DNA from: a bacterium | GTDB taxonomy: Bacteria > Cyanobacteriota > Vampirovibrionia > Obscuribacterales > Obscuribacteraceae | Reading direction: 5' to 3' | DNA length: 64,000 nt | Assembly (NCBI GenBank): GCA_018062085.1 | Contig: JAGOSY010000006.1 | Location: 151,463-215,462, forward strand | Shown: positions 24,934-34,580 of the stretch, one piece after another | Position numbering within the stretch: the stretch's first letter is position 1 | Layout of the letters: every line of letters starts with the position of its first letter | Notes under the pieces: model-generated | What the model saw: the letters and a program-made list of their open reading frames with translations, nothing else | Database searches by the model: none | What the model was told of the DNA's origin: nothing | Position numbers and translations under genes: made by a program

Positions 24934-27900
24934 ATGTCTGACGCCGAGTACAGATTACTGATTCAAAGATCGTTCGATGAGGAACTCTCGAAACAAGAGC
25001 ATCGCGCCTTCGTCAATCATCTAGAAACTTCAGACTCCGGTCAGAAGTTTCACCACCAACTCGACCAGATGATTCAAGCCGCTCAGGACACCCCGCTCCC
25101 TGACGACTTGCGTCCCCAGAACCCGGAAGCACTCGCGAGAACGATCATGGAACAACTCCCTCAGAAAAAAGGCTCAATCTTTGCTATGTTCGCCAATTTG
25201 TTTGGTGGCGGGCAACCTAAGGCTAAAGCTAAAGATGCTGGCCGAAGCAAAGTAGATAAGAGTGACAAAAAAGGCAACCTGAACAGGGGTGGTAGAGGCG
25301 CAGCTAAAAAAGCTAGCAGCCAACCTGCCGAAGATGATGAATTTGAGGCACCAAGCGAACGGCGTAAACCAGGAGTCAAGTTCGGCCGTAAAGACAGAGA
25401 AGCTGAAATCTCGGCAGAAGATCGCGAAGATCAAATGGGTACTTTCTCCCGTCTCAAATCAATTAGCACAAGAGCAGATGCTGCTGAAAATCGTGACAAT
25501 CAATCAACCACCAGATCTCTTGGTGAAAAGTTTGGTATGCCGGGTGGTGCCACGTCTAATCCGCTGGACGAAGCTCCTTTGACCTTAGCCGAGTCTATCA
25601 AACGCAAAGTATCTGAATCACAGAAACTCTCCCCCCTAGAGATGGACCCTGACGAGTATTCCAGCCAAGAAATGCCGGCAACCGGCGGTGACTTCGGCCG
25701 TCCTAGTCAAGGCCAAGAAGCGGTCGAAGCCGATTCAAGCTGGAGTTCACCAACACCGATTGGCCTACCTATTAAGCAGAAGATGGGCGCACCAGTGACC
25801 GCTCAAGGTCTAGACTGGAGTGGGGCTCCTGCTGGGACGCCAGCTACATCATTCGAACAACATCCAGGATCTGCAATCGGGTTAGCACCGCCAGGGCAGA
25901 AACCCAACCAAAATTCAGCACCTTTAGCTCAATCAGCATCTCCTACTGGTGGTGGACTAGATTGGAGTTCAGGAACATCTTCAACAAGTAGCGCAAACAG
26001 CGCGCAGAGTCAGAGCGGTTGGGGCAGCAGTGCGCCAGCGATGGAGCCTACTACACCAGCATTTGCCTCTCCCGCATCCAACAACTCAGGCGGAGAGACG
26101 CAGACACCAGCTAAGGCTGATAGCGGCTGGGGCTCAGGATGGGGCAGCGAGAACCAAGCTCCAGGAGCTGCTGGGCAGAATGGCGGTGTTCCTCTCAAGT
26201 CGTCTGATTCTTGGGCAATTCCAGGTTCTGAGGCAGCAGATGCCTGGGGTCAACCAGGCAGCTTAGTACCCGCAGGTCAAGCCAACTCAGCTCCAGCAAT
26301 AAGTGCTCCTGTAGCTGCCAGCCAAAATAGCCAAGATCCATGGGGCAGCGCCAGCGTTGCGGGCTCAGGTTCTGTGGCGACTCCAGCTGAGGCTGACGGT
26401 GGTAACTGGGGACAAGCGGCTAGCTGGGGAGCGCCTAATCTTGTGCCGAACAACACGTCAAACTCATTGCCTTCCGCCTCTGCGCCACCAGCTAACGACC
26501 CGTGGGCTCAACCAGCTCAGTCCATGGCTCCGCCGGCTCAAGCACCGACAGCACCAGTATTGAATGACCCTTGGGCGGCAGCCACTTCGACGCCAGCTCC
26601 AGTAGCACAGGCACAGGTGGCGCCAGCAACAGAGGCCCCTTGGGGTTCAGCAGCACCTCAGATGGTCCAGGCTAACGCAATACCAGCAGCGAACCCAGCA
26701 CCCGTAGCAAATGATCCTTGGGCCCAAGCAGCAGCAGCACCTCAAGCCATCTCAGCCATTGAACCAGCTTGGGGTTCGCCCGTTCAGACAGAAACAAAAC
26801 CAGACCAGCCACCAGCAGCTATGGGTTGGGGTCAATCTGCTGCACCGGCACCATCGACTGAAGCAGCTGCTTGGGGCGCCCCAGCGCCAACTCAAGGAGC
26901 AGTGCCAGCAAGTGCAGCGGCAAATCAGAGTTGGTCACCGGAAGGTGAGCAAATGGAAACCGGTGTGTGGAAATCATTCACACCAAAAACAGGGCCATTG
27001 GCACCAGCTAATCCAACACCAGCAGCAGCAGCAGCCGGTGATCGCTGGGATTCACCTATTCAAGACCGTCCCTCACCGGCGACAGTACCAGTAGCACAAT
27101 CACCAAGCGCGACAAATGCAACTGATGCAAGCGGTGGAGACCGTTGGGATGTGCCGATCCAAGCACGCACTGCTGGACCAGAGTTACCTGCTCCTGTAGC
27201 GGTAGCAGCCGTGGGCACATCTGGCCTACCAGTTAATCAGATCGTAGAAAAAATGGGCAGTGTTCTTGGTGGCAACGCCGCGGCCGATAGCCGCTGGGAC
27301 GTGCCGATTCAAGCTCGCAGTGCCAGTGCCGAGGCTCCAGCACCAGCTCCAGCTCCAGCTCCAGCAACGATGAGCGCGGTTGGGTCATCCGGTATTCCAG
27401 TCAATCAAATTGTTGAAAAAATGGGTGCTGTCCTTGGTGGCACCACAGCCGGTGCTGGCACCGACAGCCGATGGGATCTACCAATTCAAGAACGTAACAA
27501 AGAGACCAACGCCGAATCAAATCAACCTCTACCTGTTCAAAACTTCGCTCAGCCAGTCGCTCCCACCGCTTGGGGAGAGACCCCATCCGCTAGCCCAACC
27601 AACAATACTTGGGGCACACATCCAGAGCAACCGACCACCACACCATGGGGAGCAGTCACTCCACAAGCAGCTCAGTCCTCCGATGCATCAGCTTCACCAG
27701 CACCAAGTTGGGGTGGTGACCAACTGCCATTCGGAACATCTGCACCAGCAGCTGAACCTGCAGCATGGTCAGCAGCGGTGCCGAATTCAAATCAAATCTC
27801 AAATCCAGTTTCAGCACAGAATGTCCCATCGCCCACTGCGTGGGGCACAGAAGCTCCAGCTGTAGCAGCCAACAACTGGGACAGCTCAACCGGCGCTGCA

Positions 27901-29382
27901 GCATCGCCTGCTAGCGCTGCCACTGAACAATGGGGCCAGCCACCGGCATGGGGCCAAGCTCAGGTACCGCAAGCACCAGCCCCTGCGGAGGCTGCAGAAC
28001 TAACTGATAAACCGGCCCATAACGGTATGTTTAACCTAGGCGATCAAGATATCGATAAGATTTTTGGCGACAACCTAGGAGTTAGTGAACCTGTTGGACG
28101 CCCCTTGGTAAAAAATGTTGCCGAATCTCAAGCTCAGGCCAGTGTGCCAGCTTTAGCAGCTCCGCAGCCAGCGCAAACCAACAACTTCGCCCCACCACTA
28201 GCAGCACCGAACATGGCAGCACCCAGTGCAGCAGCAGATGCAAATGCGGCTAAAAACGGTCTCTTCCAACTCACGGACAACGACCTCGACAAGCTCTTCA
28301 GCAGTAATCTTGGAGTCGACGAGCCCTCAACTCAAGTTGGTGTTCAAGCAACAATATCGCCAGTTCAAGCAGCAGCGCCAAACAATTTTGCTCCACCAGC
28401 TGCGGCCGCTTCTCCAGGATGGAACACTGGCGCTGAGCAACAAGCAGCTCCAGCTGGCTGGGGCGTCAGCGCTCCAGCACCGACGCCAGTTGCAGCAGCC
28501 GGCTCCAATGGCGCTTCTGGCTGGTCATCTCCTCAATCGCCAAGCGGATGGGGTATGGAACAGCAGCAAGGAGGAGGCCCGAGCGGCTGGTCAAGTTCCG
28601 GCGCCCCGGCAGCGGCAGAGGCTACTCAGCCAACTGGTTGGGGATCACCAACTGCTCCGACGCCTCCAGCATGGAATCAGCCAGCAGCAGCTCCTGTTGC
28701 AAACTTGGCCTCCAGCCCTGAGACAGCCAAAGGTGGTCTGTTCTCCGTAGATGACAATGCTATGAACCGCATCTTCTCAGACAACCTTGGCATTCCAGAA
28801 GACACTAGCCCCAAAGCTGACGCCTACGCTATTCCAGACCAAGGTGGAGAACAGGTTGCACCACCAAAAATCGCCGGAATCGGTCGCTTAGATGCCTCCG
28901 GTGATCAGAACCAAGATGCTGGGTCTGGAAGAATTGCCTCAATTGGTAAGTTCTTATTAGATCAAAAAGATCTAGACAAGATTGGCAAATTGACTAGTTC
29001 CGATCTGAATGAAGGCAAGATGCGAATTCTCACTCTAGAAGCTTCGCAAGACTTACAGTCTTTACTCAGCCAGATCGGCACACAGCAGGGAGTAATTGGT
29101 TCAGTTATCGTAGGCCATGATGGTCTTCTAATTGCTAACACCATGCCAGGCGACATGGACGCGGAGTCAGTGGGAGTCTGGGCTCTAGGTGTTTACATGA
29201 ATACCGAACACGTCACCAAGAAGATGGGACATGACCGCGTGCATCAGGTAGTTTCAAGAACACCACGGGGCTACGTCGTCATTGCCGATTTTGGTGGAGG
29301 ACTTCTGGTCACAGTCACTGATGGCAGAGACACAGACTCGTTGATTCCTCTGATGAGAACAATCACTCAGCTAGTCAACTAA
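24934..29382 (+). CDS. Giant Ala/Pro/Trp-rich protein with anti-sigma-like N-terminus and C-terminal Roadblock/LC7 domain
   Basis: A 1482-aa protein. Residues 1-70 (SFDEELSKQEHRAFVNHLET, then FHHQLDQMIQ) resemble the helical zinc-finger anti-sigma fold but lack its cysteines. Residues 90-190 are basic and charged. The long middle is low complexity with recurring DPWA, AWG and SGW motifs. Inside it are four RWDxPIQ motifs (702, 735, 785, 844), two VNQIVEKMGxVLGG copies (767, 823), three GLF..D..(I/L)..(I/L)F..NLG copies (1031, 1109, 1268), and a degenerate fourth at 1338. Residues 1369-1482 form a Roadblock/LC7 domain (GVIGSVIVGHDGLLIANT and YVVIADFGGGLLVTVT), the fold of MglB and other small-GTPase regulators. 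No membrane segment is seen. It follows the ECF-like gene and ends four bases inside convergent pepA. Function is undescribed as far as I know. Confidence 0.85.
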   Translation: MSDAEYRLLIQRSFDEELSKQEHRAFVNHLETSDSGQKFHHQLDQMIQAAQDTPLPDDLRPQNPEALARTIMEQLPQKKGSIFAMFANLFGGGQPKAKAKDAGRSKVDKSDKKGNLNRGGRGAAKKASSQPAEDDEFEAPSERRKPGVKFGRKDREAEISAEDREDQMGTFSRLKSISTRADAAENRDNQSTTRSLGEKFGMPGGATSNPLDEAPLTLAESIKRKVSESQKLSPLEMDPDEYSSQEMPATGGDFGRPSQGQEAVEADSSWSSPTPIGLPIKQKMGAPVTAQGLDWSGAPAGTPATSFEQHPGSAIGLAPPGQKPNQNSAPLAQSASPTGGGLDWSSGTSSTSSANSAQSQSGWGSSAPAMEPTTPAFASPASNNSGGETQTPAKADSGWGSGWGSENQAPGAAGQNGGVPLKSSDSWAIPGSEAADAWGQPGSLVPAGQANSAPAISAPVAASQNSQDPWGSASVAGSGSVATPAEADGGNWGQAASWGAPNLVPNNTSNSLPSASAPPANDPWAQPAQSMAPPAQAPTAPVLNDPWAAATSTPAPVAQAQVAPATEAPWGSAAPQMVQANAIPAANPAPVANDPWAQAAAAPQAISAIEPAWGSPVQTETKPDQPPAAMGWGQSAAPAPSTEAAAWGAPAPTQGAVPASAAANQSWSPEGEQMETGVWKSFTPKTGPLAPANPTPAAAAAGDRWDSPIQDRPSPATVPVAQSPSATNATDASGGDRWDVPIQARTAGPELPAPVAVAAVGTSGLPVNQIVEKMGSVLGGNAAADSRWDVPIQARSASAEAPAPAPAPAPATMSAVGSSGIPVNQIVEKMGAVLGGTTAGAGTDSRWDLPIQERNKETNAESNQPLPVQNFAQPVAPTAWGETPSASPTNNTWGTHPEQPTTTPWGAVTPQAAQSSDASASPAPSWGGDQLPFGTSAPAAEPAAWSAAVPNSNQISNPVSAQNVPSPTAWGTEAPAVAANNWDSSTGAAASPASAATEQWGQPPAWGQAQVPQAPAPAEAAELTDKPAHNGMFNLGDQDIDKIFGDNLGVSEPVGRPLVKNVAESQAQASVPALAAPQPAQTNNFAPPLAAPNMAAPSAAADANAAKNGLFQLTDNDLDKLFSSNLGVDEPSTQVGVQATISPVQAAAPNNFAPPAAAASPGWNTGAEQQAAPAGWGVSAPAPTPVAAAGSNGASGWSSPQSPSGWGMEQQQGGGPSGWSSSGAPAAAEATQPTGWGSPTAPTPPAWNQPAAAPVANLASSPETAKGGLFSVDDNAMNRIFSDNLGIPEDTSPKADAYAIPDQGGEQVAPPKIAGIGRLDASGDQNQDAGSGRIASIGKFLLDQKDLDKIGKLTSSDLNEGKMRILTLEASQDLQSLLSQIGTQQGVIGSVIVGHDGLLIANTMPGDMDAESVGVWALGVYMNTEHVTKKMGHDRVHQVVSRTPRGYVVIADFGGGLLVTVTDGRDTDSLIPLMRTITQLVN

Positions 29383-31019
29383 GTCTTATCTTTGACCTGA
29401 GATAAGACGTAATTGCTCAAAGTTCTAGCACCAAAACCGGTGCCACCTTTGCATAGCTCATCACGCTCACGATCGAGCCACCCCACACCAGCAATATCTA
29501 GATGAGCCCAAGGTTTGCCTTCTGTGAATTCTTTAAGGAACATAGCAGCAGAACTTGAGCCTGCTTCACCGCGAGAGCCCGCATTTTTCAAATCAGCAAT
29601 ATCACTCTTCAGACCCTCTTTATACTCAACAAAAAGAGGAAGTTGCCAGAATTGTTCGCCACAGGTTTTACCGCTAGCAATGACATTATCTACTAAGGCT
29701 TGATCGCTGCCCATAATGCCAGCAGCGACCCTACCCAAGGCCGAAACCACAGCCCCAGTCAAGGTTGCTATGTCAATCAATTCATCAGCACCTTCGCGAA
29801 TGGCATAAGTGATGGCATCGGCTAAAATTAATCGGCCCTCGGCATCGGTGTTGTTTACTTCGATTGTTTTACCATTCATAGACTTTAGTACATCACCAGG
29901 ATGCAAGGCAGCAGAGCCTGGCATATTCTCGGTAGATGCCACCACTGCCAGCACCGAGACATTCGGCTTGAGCTGCCCAATAACCTGCATGGCAGCCAAA
30001 ACGGCAGCGGCTCCTGCCATGTCATACTTCATATGCTCCATGCCCACCGCAGTCTTGAGAGAGAGACCACCTGAGTCAAAAGTGATACCTTTTCCAATTA
30101 GACCAATAGTCTTCTTCGACTTTGACGCACTGTACTTGAGCACAATCAAGCGCAGCGGTTCCTTCGCCCCTTTAGCTACGCCAAGAAGCGCACCCATACC
30201 TAGCTTTTCTACTTGTGCAGGATGTAGAATCTTGACAGAAAGATCATAGTCAGAGGCAATACGTTGAGCTTCAGCAGCCAATCTTGTTGGAGTCATATAA
30301 GAGGGCGGCTCAGCGATTAAAGTACGGGCCATATTAGTGGCAGAGGCCATAGCAATTGCTTTTTCGCTGACTTTCTTCAAACTAGCTTGGTCAAGCCCAG
30401 TGGCTTGAACCTGTAGGGTAAGACCTGAGAGGTCGTTCTTTTGACTGTTTCTTTGACTGTCTTTCTGACTAATTGAGATATTGTCATCTTTGACTGACTT
30501 GTATTTCAAGAAACTAAACGAACTTAAGATCCAGGCTTCAATCACAGCATCAAGGGCGGTTGCCAGGCTAAGATTTGTTGTAGCTATTTTTTTGCCTTGA
30601 CCCTTGCTCTTCGCCTTAGCTGAATTGACACGCAATACTAGGCAAACATTAGTAGCGGTCTTTCTGCTAATCGCCGCCATACGCTTAGAGCCTTGTACAC
30701 CAAGCTTGCGAAAAATAGACGAATTTAGTTCAGAAGCATTTCCCAAACCAACGAGAAGCAAACGCTTGAATGGTGCCTTCTCATAAGTTGGCAACATTAC
30801 TTGCTGACCGACGCGACCAGCGAAGCCCTCTTCTTCAGCCATTTTCGCCAATGAGTCTAAGAGATGAAGATCAGTGTTCTTGCTAGAATCCTTTTTAACA
30901 GCATGAGCGATCAAATTGGACTCGGCTAAAACGTCTGCTATGTTTTCTTGAGCGAAAACACCGATGATAAGCAAGTCTGATTTAATTGAGCCGACATTTG
31001 TTGCCAATTTTACGTGCAT
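29379..31019 (-). CDS. pepA: Leucyl aminopeptidase (M17 family)
   Basis: A cytoplasmic two-metal aminopeptidase of 546 aa that removes N-terminal residues from peptides. The catalytic half carries LIGKGITFDSGGLSLK (metal and catalytic lysine), MKYDMAGAAAVL and the family signature NTDAEGRLILADA. The N-terminal half is the variable hexamerisation domain and is Lys/Ser rich in places. It is convergent with the Roadblock protein gene and lies 15 bp downstream of the DUF4388 gene on the same strand, probably in one transcript. Confidence 0.95.
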   Translation of the reverse strand: MHVKLATNVGSIKSDLLIIGVFAQENIADVLAESNLIAHAVKKDSSKNTDLHLLDSLAKMAEEEGFAGRVGQQVMLPTYEKAPFKRLLLVGLGNASELNSSIFRKLGVQGSKRMAAISRKTATNVCLVLRVNSAKAKSKGQGKKIATTNLSLATALDAVIEAWILSSFSFLKYKSVKDDNISISQKDSQRNSQKNDLSGLTLQVQATGLDQASLKKVSEKAIAMASATNMARTLIAEPPSYMTPTRLAAEAQRIASDYDLSVKILHPAQVEKLGMGALLGVAKGAKEPLRLIVLKYSASKSKKTIGLIGKGITFDSGGLSLKTAVGMEHMKYDMAGAAAVLAAMQVIGQLKPNVSVLAVVASTENMPGSAALHPGDVLKSMNGKTIEVNNTDAEGRLILADAITYAIREGADELIDIATLTGAVVSALGRVAAGIMGSDQALVDNVIASGKTCGEQFWQLPLFVEYKEGLKSDIADLKNAGSRGEAGSSSAAMFLKEFTEGKPWAHLDIAGVGWLDRERDELCKGGTGFGARTLSNYVLSQVKDKT

Positions 31020-31033
31020 GCACTGATTCCTAT

Positions 31034-32959
31034 TTACTTACTGTTGCTAATCACTCGAGAAACAATTTCATCTACAATCTTCGCCTCAACCTGCCTGCGG
31101 CAATAGGCGAGGTATGCTTCCATCCAGCGCCTTAATTCAAGCAGCACTGCCGACACCGGCACACCAGCCCGCTTCATCTGCGACAAGTTAACTGAAATTC
31201 GACCTTCATGGTCGATGTGAAAACGTGCCTTAGCAGGTGAATCACCATGCACATAATGAAGGGAGGCGTGCAGCAAAGCTTTATTATCTTCTCTACCGAT
31301 AAGCTCTTGCATCTCCGAGCCAATTTTCTGTAAAACCGTAAGTGGTCTGAATAGACTAGCCTGCTGAATATTGGCTAACTTGAGTTCAACTAACATATGA
31401 AGAGCTTTGACAATTTTATGAGTAGGCCAATTATCAAAAGCCTTAATTACTTCATCTAAGGTCGACAAGCCATCAATCTGAGCCGCCAATTCAGTAATCA
31501 TGAAGCGCTCATCAGTATTAAGAACAGTCTCATCCATAAGGCGAAGAGGCCTGCCGGCCATTTGCTGCCAAAGCATTTCAAAATTCCAGACACGCTCTAA
31601 AATTGAATCGCGACCCTGAGGCAAACTAGCAAATATTTGAGTGACTTGATCTTGGCACAAAGCTGAATCTAACAACAGCCTCTCTAAAGTCTGAGTGATG
31701 CGGCAAGTGTCATCGAACTCTTGCGAAACACCTTTGTCTCTAAAGACAAAAATGCCTTCTCCCCAAGTCGTCAGGAATTCGACCATGGCGTGATAGCCCA
31801 ATAGTTTATTCATTTTTGCATGGGTTGGCTTGCCATCGACAAAGGCGACAATCAAAATTTTGTCGCGATCTTCAACAGTTAGCAGCCCAGTCTTTTTTGC
31901 CGTTGCAAGAGACTGTAACAAGCCAGCTGTATCAATAGCACCGAGGCTGCCAATCATCGAATCACGCATGGTTTCAATATTTACGGTGCGTGAAACGCCA
32001 GGTAGCTCTTCTTCGGTGCGCCGATGATAGCCGCCATAGAGATACTGATCGTCGAGCAAAACTTCGAGCTCACGAGTATTAATATAACCAGCCCGAACAG
32101 CCAAGAGCCCCAAGAAAGTTCGTTGTGATTTACCCCAGCCTTCCTCTTGTTGACGCTCGAGAAGTTCTCTCAACTGAGTTTCAGTAACGATTCCACATGC
32201 AACCATGTAGCGTCCAAGACGAAATGGTTTGCGATTGTGATAACAATTAGAAAGAAACTGAATTCGCGAAAAAACGGGAAAAATCAGATGGGCCGCTTCA
32301 AGCTCTTGTAAAATTCGCAAAGCCTCATCTGACGGTAGCTGGTGATGAGACTCGACATTGCGCACAATAGACTCAACTGAGGCATAGTCTTCAACCATTT
32401 GCATTACCCAGTTTTGCGGAGCAGGTAAAGTAAAGTCACCTTTGATTTGCTTTCCGTCGCTAGTCAAAACCGGAATTGATGTCGACAAAATATGATTAGC
32501 CAGGGTGCTCCCACCACCCTTCAGTCTTCTTCGATCGATACCACTTACAGTGGCACAGGCGTAGTCAGCAAGCAATGGATAGCGGGTAAAAATGCCAAAC
32601 GGACTATCGTAAATATTAAAAGTTAAACCACCGGCAGGATCATCCTTTGTCAGTGTAATGGCACCATCACCCTTTACAAAAAGCAACACCCCCTGTGGGT
32701 TAAGGAGCTTTTTGGCATACATAGAAAACTTCACAAGAGCATCAAGAGGCAAAGAAAAGCCAGTCTGCATTAAGTCGATTATCAAGCCATCAAGACTTTT
32801 GCCCTGTTCAACTAATTTGTCGAGCTGACTATAAAGATTTTCGCGATAAGAAAAGGTAAGAAAAGAAAGAGATGAATTGAGATAGCTTTCACCAGTCTCG
32901 CGCTCATTACTGGCGCCAGAAAAAATTCGAGGTAAATCACTAGGTGAAAAGTCAGCCAT
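31034..32959 (-). CDS. DUF4388-domain protein with GspE-N-like segment
   Basis: A 641-aa protein. The frame is open to 33058, overlapping the upstream gene, but ATG 32959 (MADFSPSDLPRIF) lies five bases after that gene's stop and has GAGG nearby, so I use it. The N-terminal 230 residues are mixed alpha/beta with no family I recognise. Residues about 247-310 (GRYMVACGIVTETQLRELLE, AVRAGYINTRELEVLLDDQ) match the short helical repeats of the GspE/MshE N-terminal domain. Residues 345-420 are a DUF4388 domain (SLGAIDTAGLLQSLA, KTGLLTVEDRDK, WGEGIFVFRDK). The C-terminal 200 residues are helical. It is second in a three-gene operon: secreted protein, this gene, pepA. Confidence 0.75.
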   Translation of the reverse strand: MADFSPSDLPRIFSGASNERETGESYLNSSLSFLTFSYRENLYSQLDKLVEQGKSLDGLIIDLMQTGFSLPLDALVKFSMYAKKLLNPQGVLLFVKGDGAITLTKDDPAGGLTFNIYDSPFGIFTRYPLLADYACATVSGIDRRRLKGGGSTLANHILSTSIPVLTSDGKQIKGDFTLPAPQNWVMQMVEDYASVESIVRNVESHHQLPSDEALRILQELEAAHLIFPVFSRIQFLSNCYHNRKPFRLGRYMVACGIVTETQLRELLERQQEEGWGKSQRTFLGLLAVRAGYINTRELEVLLDDQYLYGGYHRRTEEELPGVSRTVNIETMRDSMIGSLGAIDTAGLLQSLATAKKTGLLTVEDRDKILIVAFVDGKPTHAKMNKLLGYHAMVEFLTTWGEGIFVFRDKGVSQEFDDTCRITQTLERLLLDSALCQDQVTQIFASLPQGRDSILERVWNFEMLWQQMAGRPLRLMDETVLNTDERFMITELAAQIDGLSTLDEVIKAFDNWPTHKIVKALHMLVELKLANIQQASLFRPLTVLQKIGSEMQELIGREDNKALLHASLHYVHGDSPAKARFHIDHEGRISVNLSQMKRAGVPVSAVLLELRRWMEAYLAYCRRQVEAKIVDEIVSRVISNSK

Positions 32960-32963
32960 GACC

Positions 32964-34340
32964 TCAATTCTTGCGCATGGCAGGAGGCGAAACTGAAATT
33001 GGTTTAGCACTAGCAGCAGAAGCTGGAGCAGAGCCACTAGGCATAACCATAGCACCACTTAGGCGCTGAGCAATAGCATCGGATGGCGCAACGAACAAAG
33101 CTCGAATTGCCAACTGCCCCTTCAATCGACCTGGCTGGAGAATTCTTCCCACTTCAATAATCAAGTCGTCTTTAGCTGAAGTGACTAGGCGATAGCGACT
33201 GGCGCCAGCAGCATTAGACATGGGCAAAAGGCGCATAGGTGGGCTAACTCGACCAAACAAGCCGAGATACTTAGGAATTGAAACAAGCTTGCTGTCAACC
33301 AACCAAGACTTCGCCAACTCTGGCTTAGCACCAGCTACAGCTTGAGCGAAACTAAGTGCGACAGAAAACGGAGCATCATCTGGCACATGACCAGCCAGTG
33401 TATATTTACCACTGACAAATTTGAGCACTACTTTATAGCCAGGAACACTAGTTGCAGCAACCGGCTTGCTGACAGTATCTTTGACTACGCCGGCAGGTTT
33501 TTCTTCCTCAACTTTCTCTTTACGCACAACCGGCGGTTGAATCGTCAAAACAATGTCATTGCCAGAAAAGGTCGCCTTACCAGTGACATTCTGAGTAAAA
33601 AATGCTGGCAGAGAGCTAAACAGCTCAGTTGCCTCTGGCATTCCTTCAACGAGTTGAAACCCTTTAAACCACAATGTTCCGCTGCTACGGTCAGCACCAA
33701 TCAATACCAGAGATTTAGGACCACTAGCGACCTGAGTGTGTGCAACCGGGTGAGCAACTTGCTTGTAAGCAGTTAGTTTATGAACGGCGGTGCCTTTCGC
33801 TGACTTAACAGCCCTAACCGATGGAACAACAGCTGCAAGAGGGGGCACAAAACCACCGACAATTCTAGCTTCGCGGAAGGCCACGGCCTGAGGAAGGGGA
33901 ACAGCTGTTGTGCGCGCTGGAGTTTGAAAAATTACAGAGTGACTTTCAACTATGCGAGGGAAACTCCAAACTCGGAAATTGCCAATGCCGGTCTCACTCA
34001 CTTTCACCTTGAATTCAGAAAGCGAAGGGTTAGCAGCAATTATTTGAGCAGGGTCAGCACTAGCAAACTGAGGGAGAGCTAGTAAGTCACGTAAATAGGT
34101 GGCATAACGAGCCCAACTCAGTTCATCGGCATTGGCGCGATAGTCACTAGCCAACTGCACAAGGTTAGCAGCAGCGAGGGATACAGCTGGTGCAGCGGCG
34201 GCAGGCTTCTCACCGTCTCCCGCAAAGGGATGGTCTAGGCCGTACGCCTGCGGTGCAGTGTACAAGCCGACCAGCGGCACCATCAGCGCCGAACTAAAGA
34301 AAGATGCCAACGACAGGTATTTTCTCATTTTCACGGACAT
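32964..34340 (-). CDS. Secreted hypothetical protein
   Basis: About 458 aa. The signal peptide (KMRKYLSLASFFSSALMVPLVG, cleavage near QAYG) predicts export. The start ATG 34340 has AGGGATGG about six bases upstream, better than the earlier in-frame start at 34346. The mature part is Ala/Val rich with beta-strand patterns (SLVLIGADRSSGTLWFKGFQL, GNDIVLTIQPP, YKVVLKFVSGKYTLAG), suggesting an all-beta outer-surface or periplasmic domain. I know no family. Its stop is five bases before the DUF4388 gene start, so the two are translationally close. It is divergent from the LysM protein gene across about 240 bp. Confidence 0.65.
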   Translation of the reverse strand: MSVKMRKYLSLASFFSSALMVPLVGLYTAPQAYGLDHPFAGDGEKPAAAAPAVSLAAANLVQLASDYRANADELSWARYATYLRDLLALPQFASADPAQIIAANPSLSEFKVKVSETGIGNFRVWSFPRIVESHSVIFQTPARTTAVPLPQAVAFREARIVGGFVPPLAAVVPSVRAVKSAKGTAVHKLTAYKQVAHPVAHTQVASGPKSLVLIGADRSSGTLWFKGFQLVEGMPEATELFSSLPAFFTQNVTGKATFSGNDIVLTIQPPVVRKEKVEEEKPAGVVKDTVSKPVAATSVPGYKVVLKFVSGKYTLAGHVPDDAPFSVALSFAQAVAGAKPELAKSWLVDSKLVSIPKYLGLFGRVSPPMRLLPMSNAAGASRYRLVTSAKDDLIIEVGRILQPGRLKGQLAIRALFVAPSDAIAQRLSGAMVMPSGSAPASAASAKPISVSPPAMRKN

Positions 34341-34551
34341 AACCATCCCTACTAAATTATCGTGAATTTTAACCGCTTGACCTCAGAAAGAGTAAGCCAG
34401 AAACCGTAAGTAAATTGACTGAATTAAGCACCGTCAAAACTTAGCCGTAGCCTGCCGAAGATAAATCTTTTGCCTATTATGCAAATTCTCGCTCAAAACC
34501 GTGGGAATCCTCCCATGGTCCCCATGGACAAGCGCCGGCCCCGGCTGTAGA

Positions 34552-34570
34552 TTGAAAGAACGGCTTTCAA
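34552..34570 (+). promoter_or_regulatory. Hairpin overlapping the LysM gene ribosome-binding site
   Basis: TTGAAAG and CTTTCAA form a 7-bp stem with loop AACGG. The 3' arm runs into the AAGGA Shine-Dalgarno sequence that precedes ATG 34581. The structure could limit translation initiation; this is structural inference only. Confidence 0.4.
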
Positions 34571-34580
34571 GGACTCACAG

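Noticed and set aside
25289..28750. Several frames of 60-174 codons inside the Roadblock protein gene
   Set aside because: Gln/His/Leu-rich shadows of the Ala/Pro/Trp-rich coding sequence; no ribosome-binding sites or domains.
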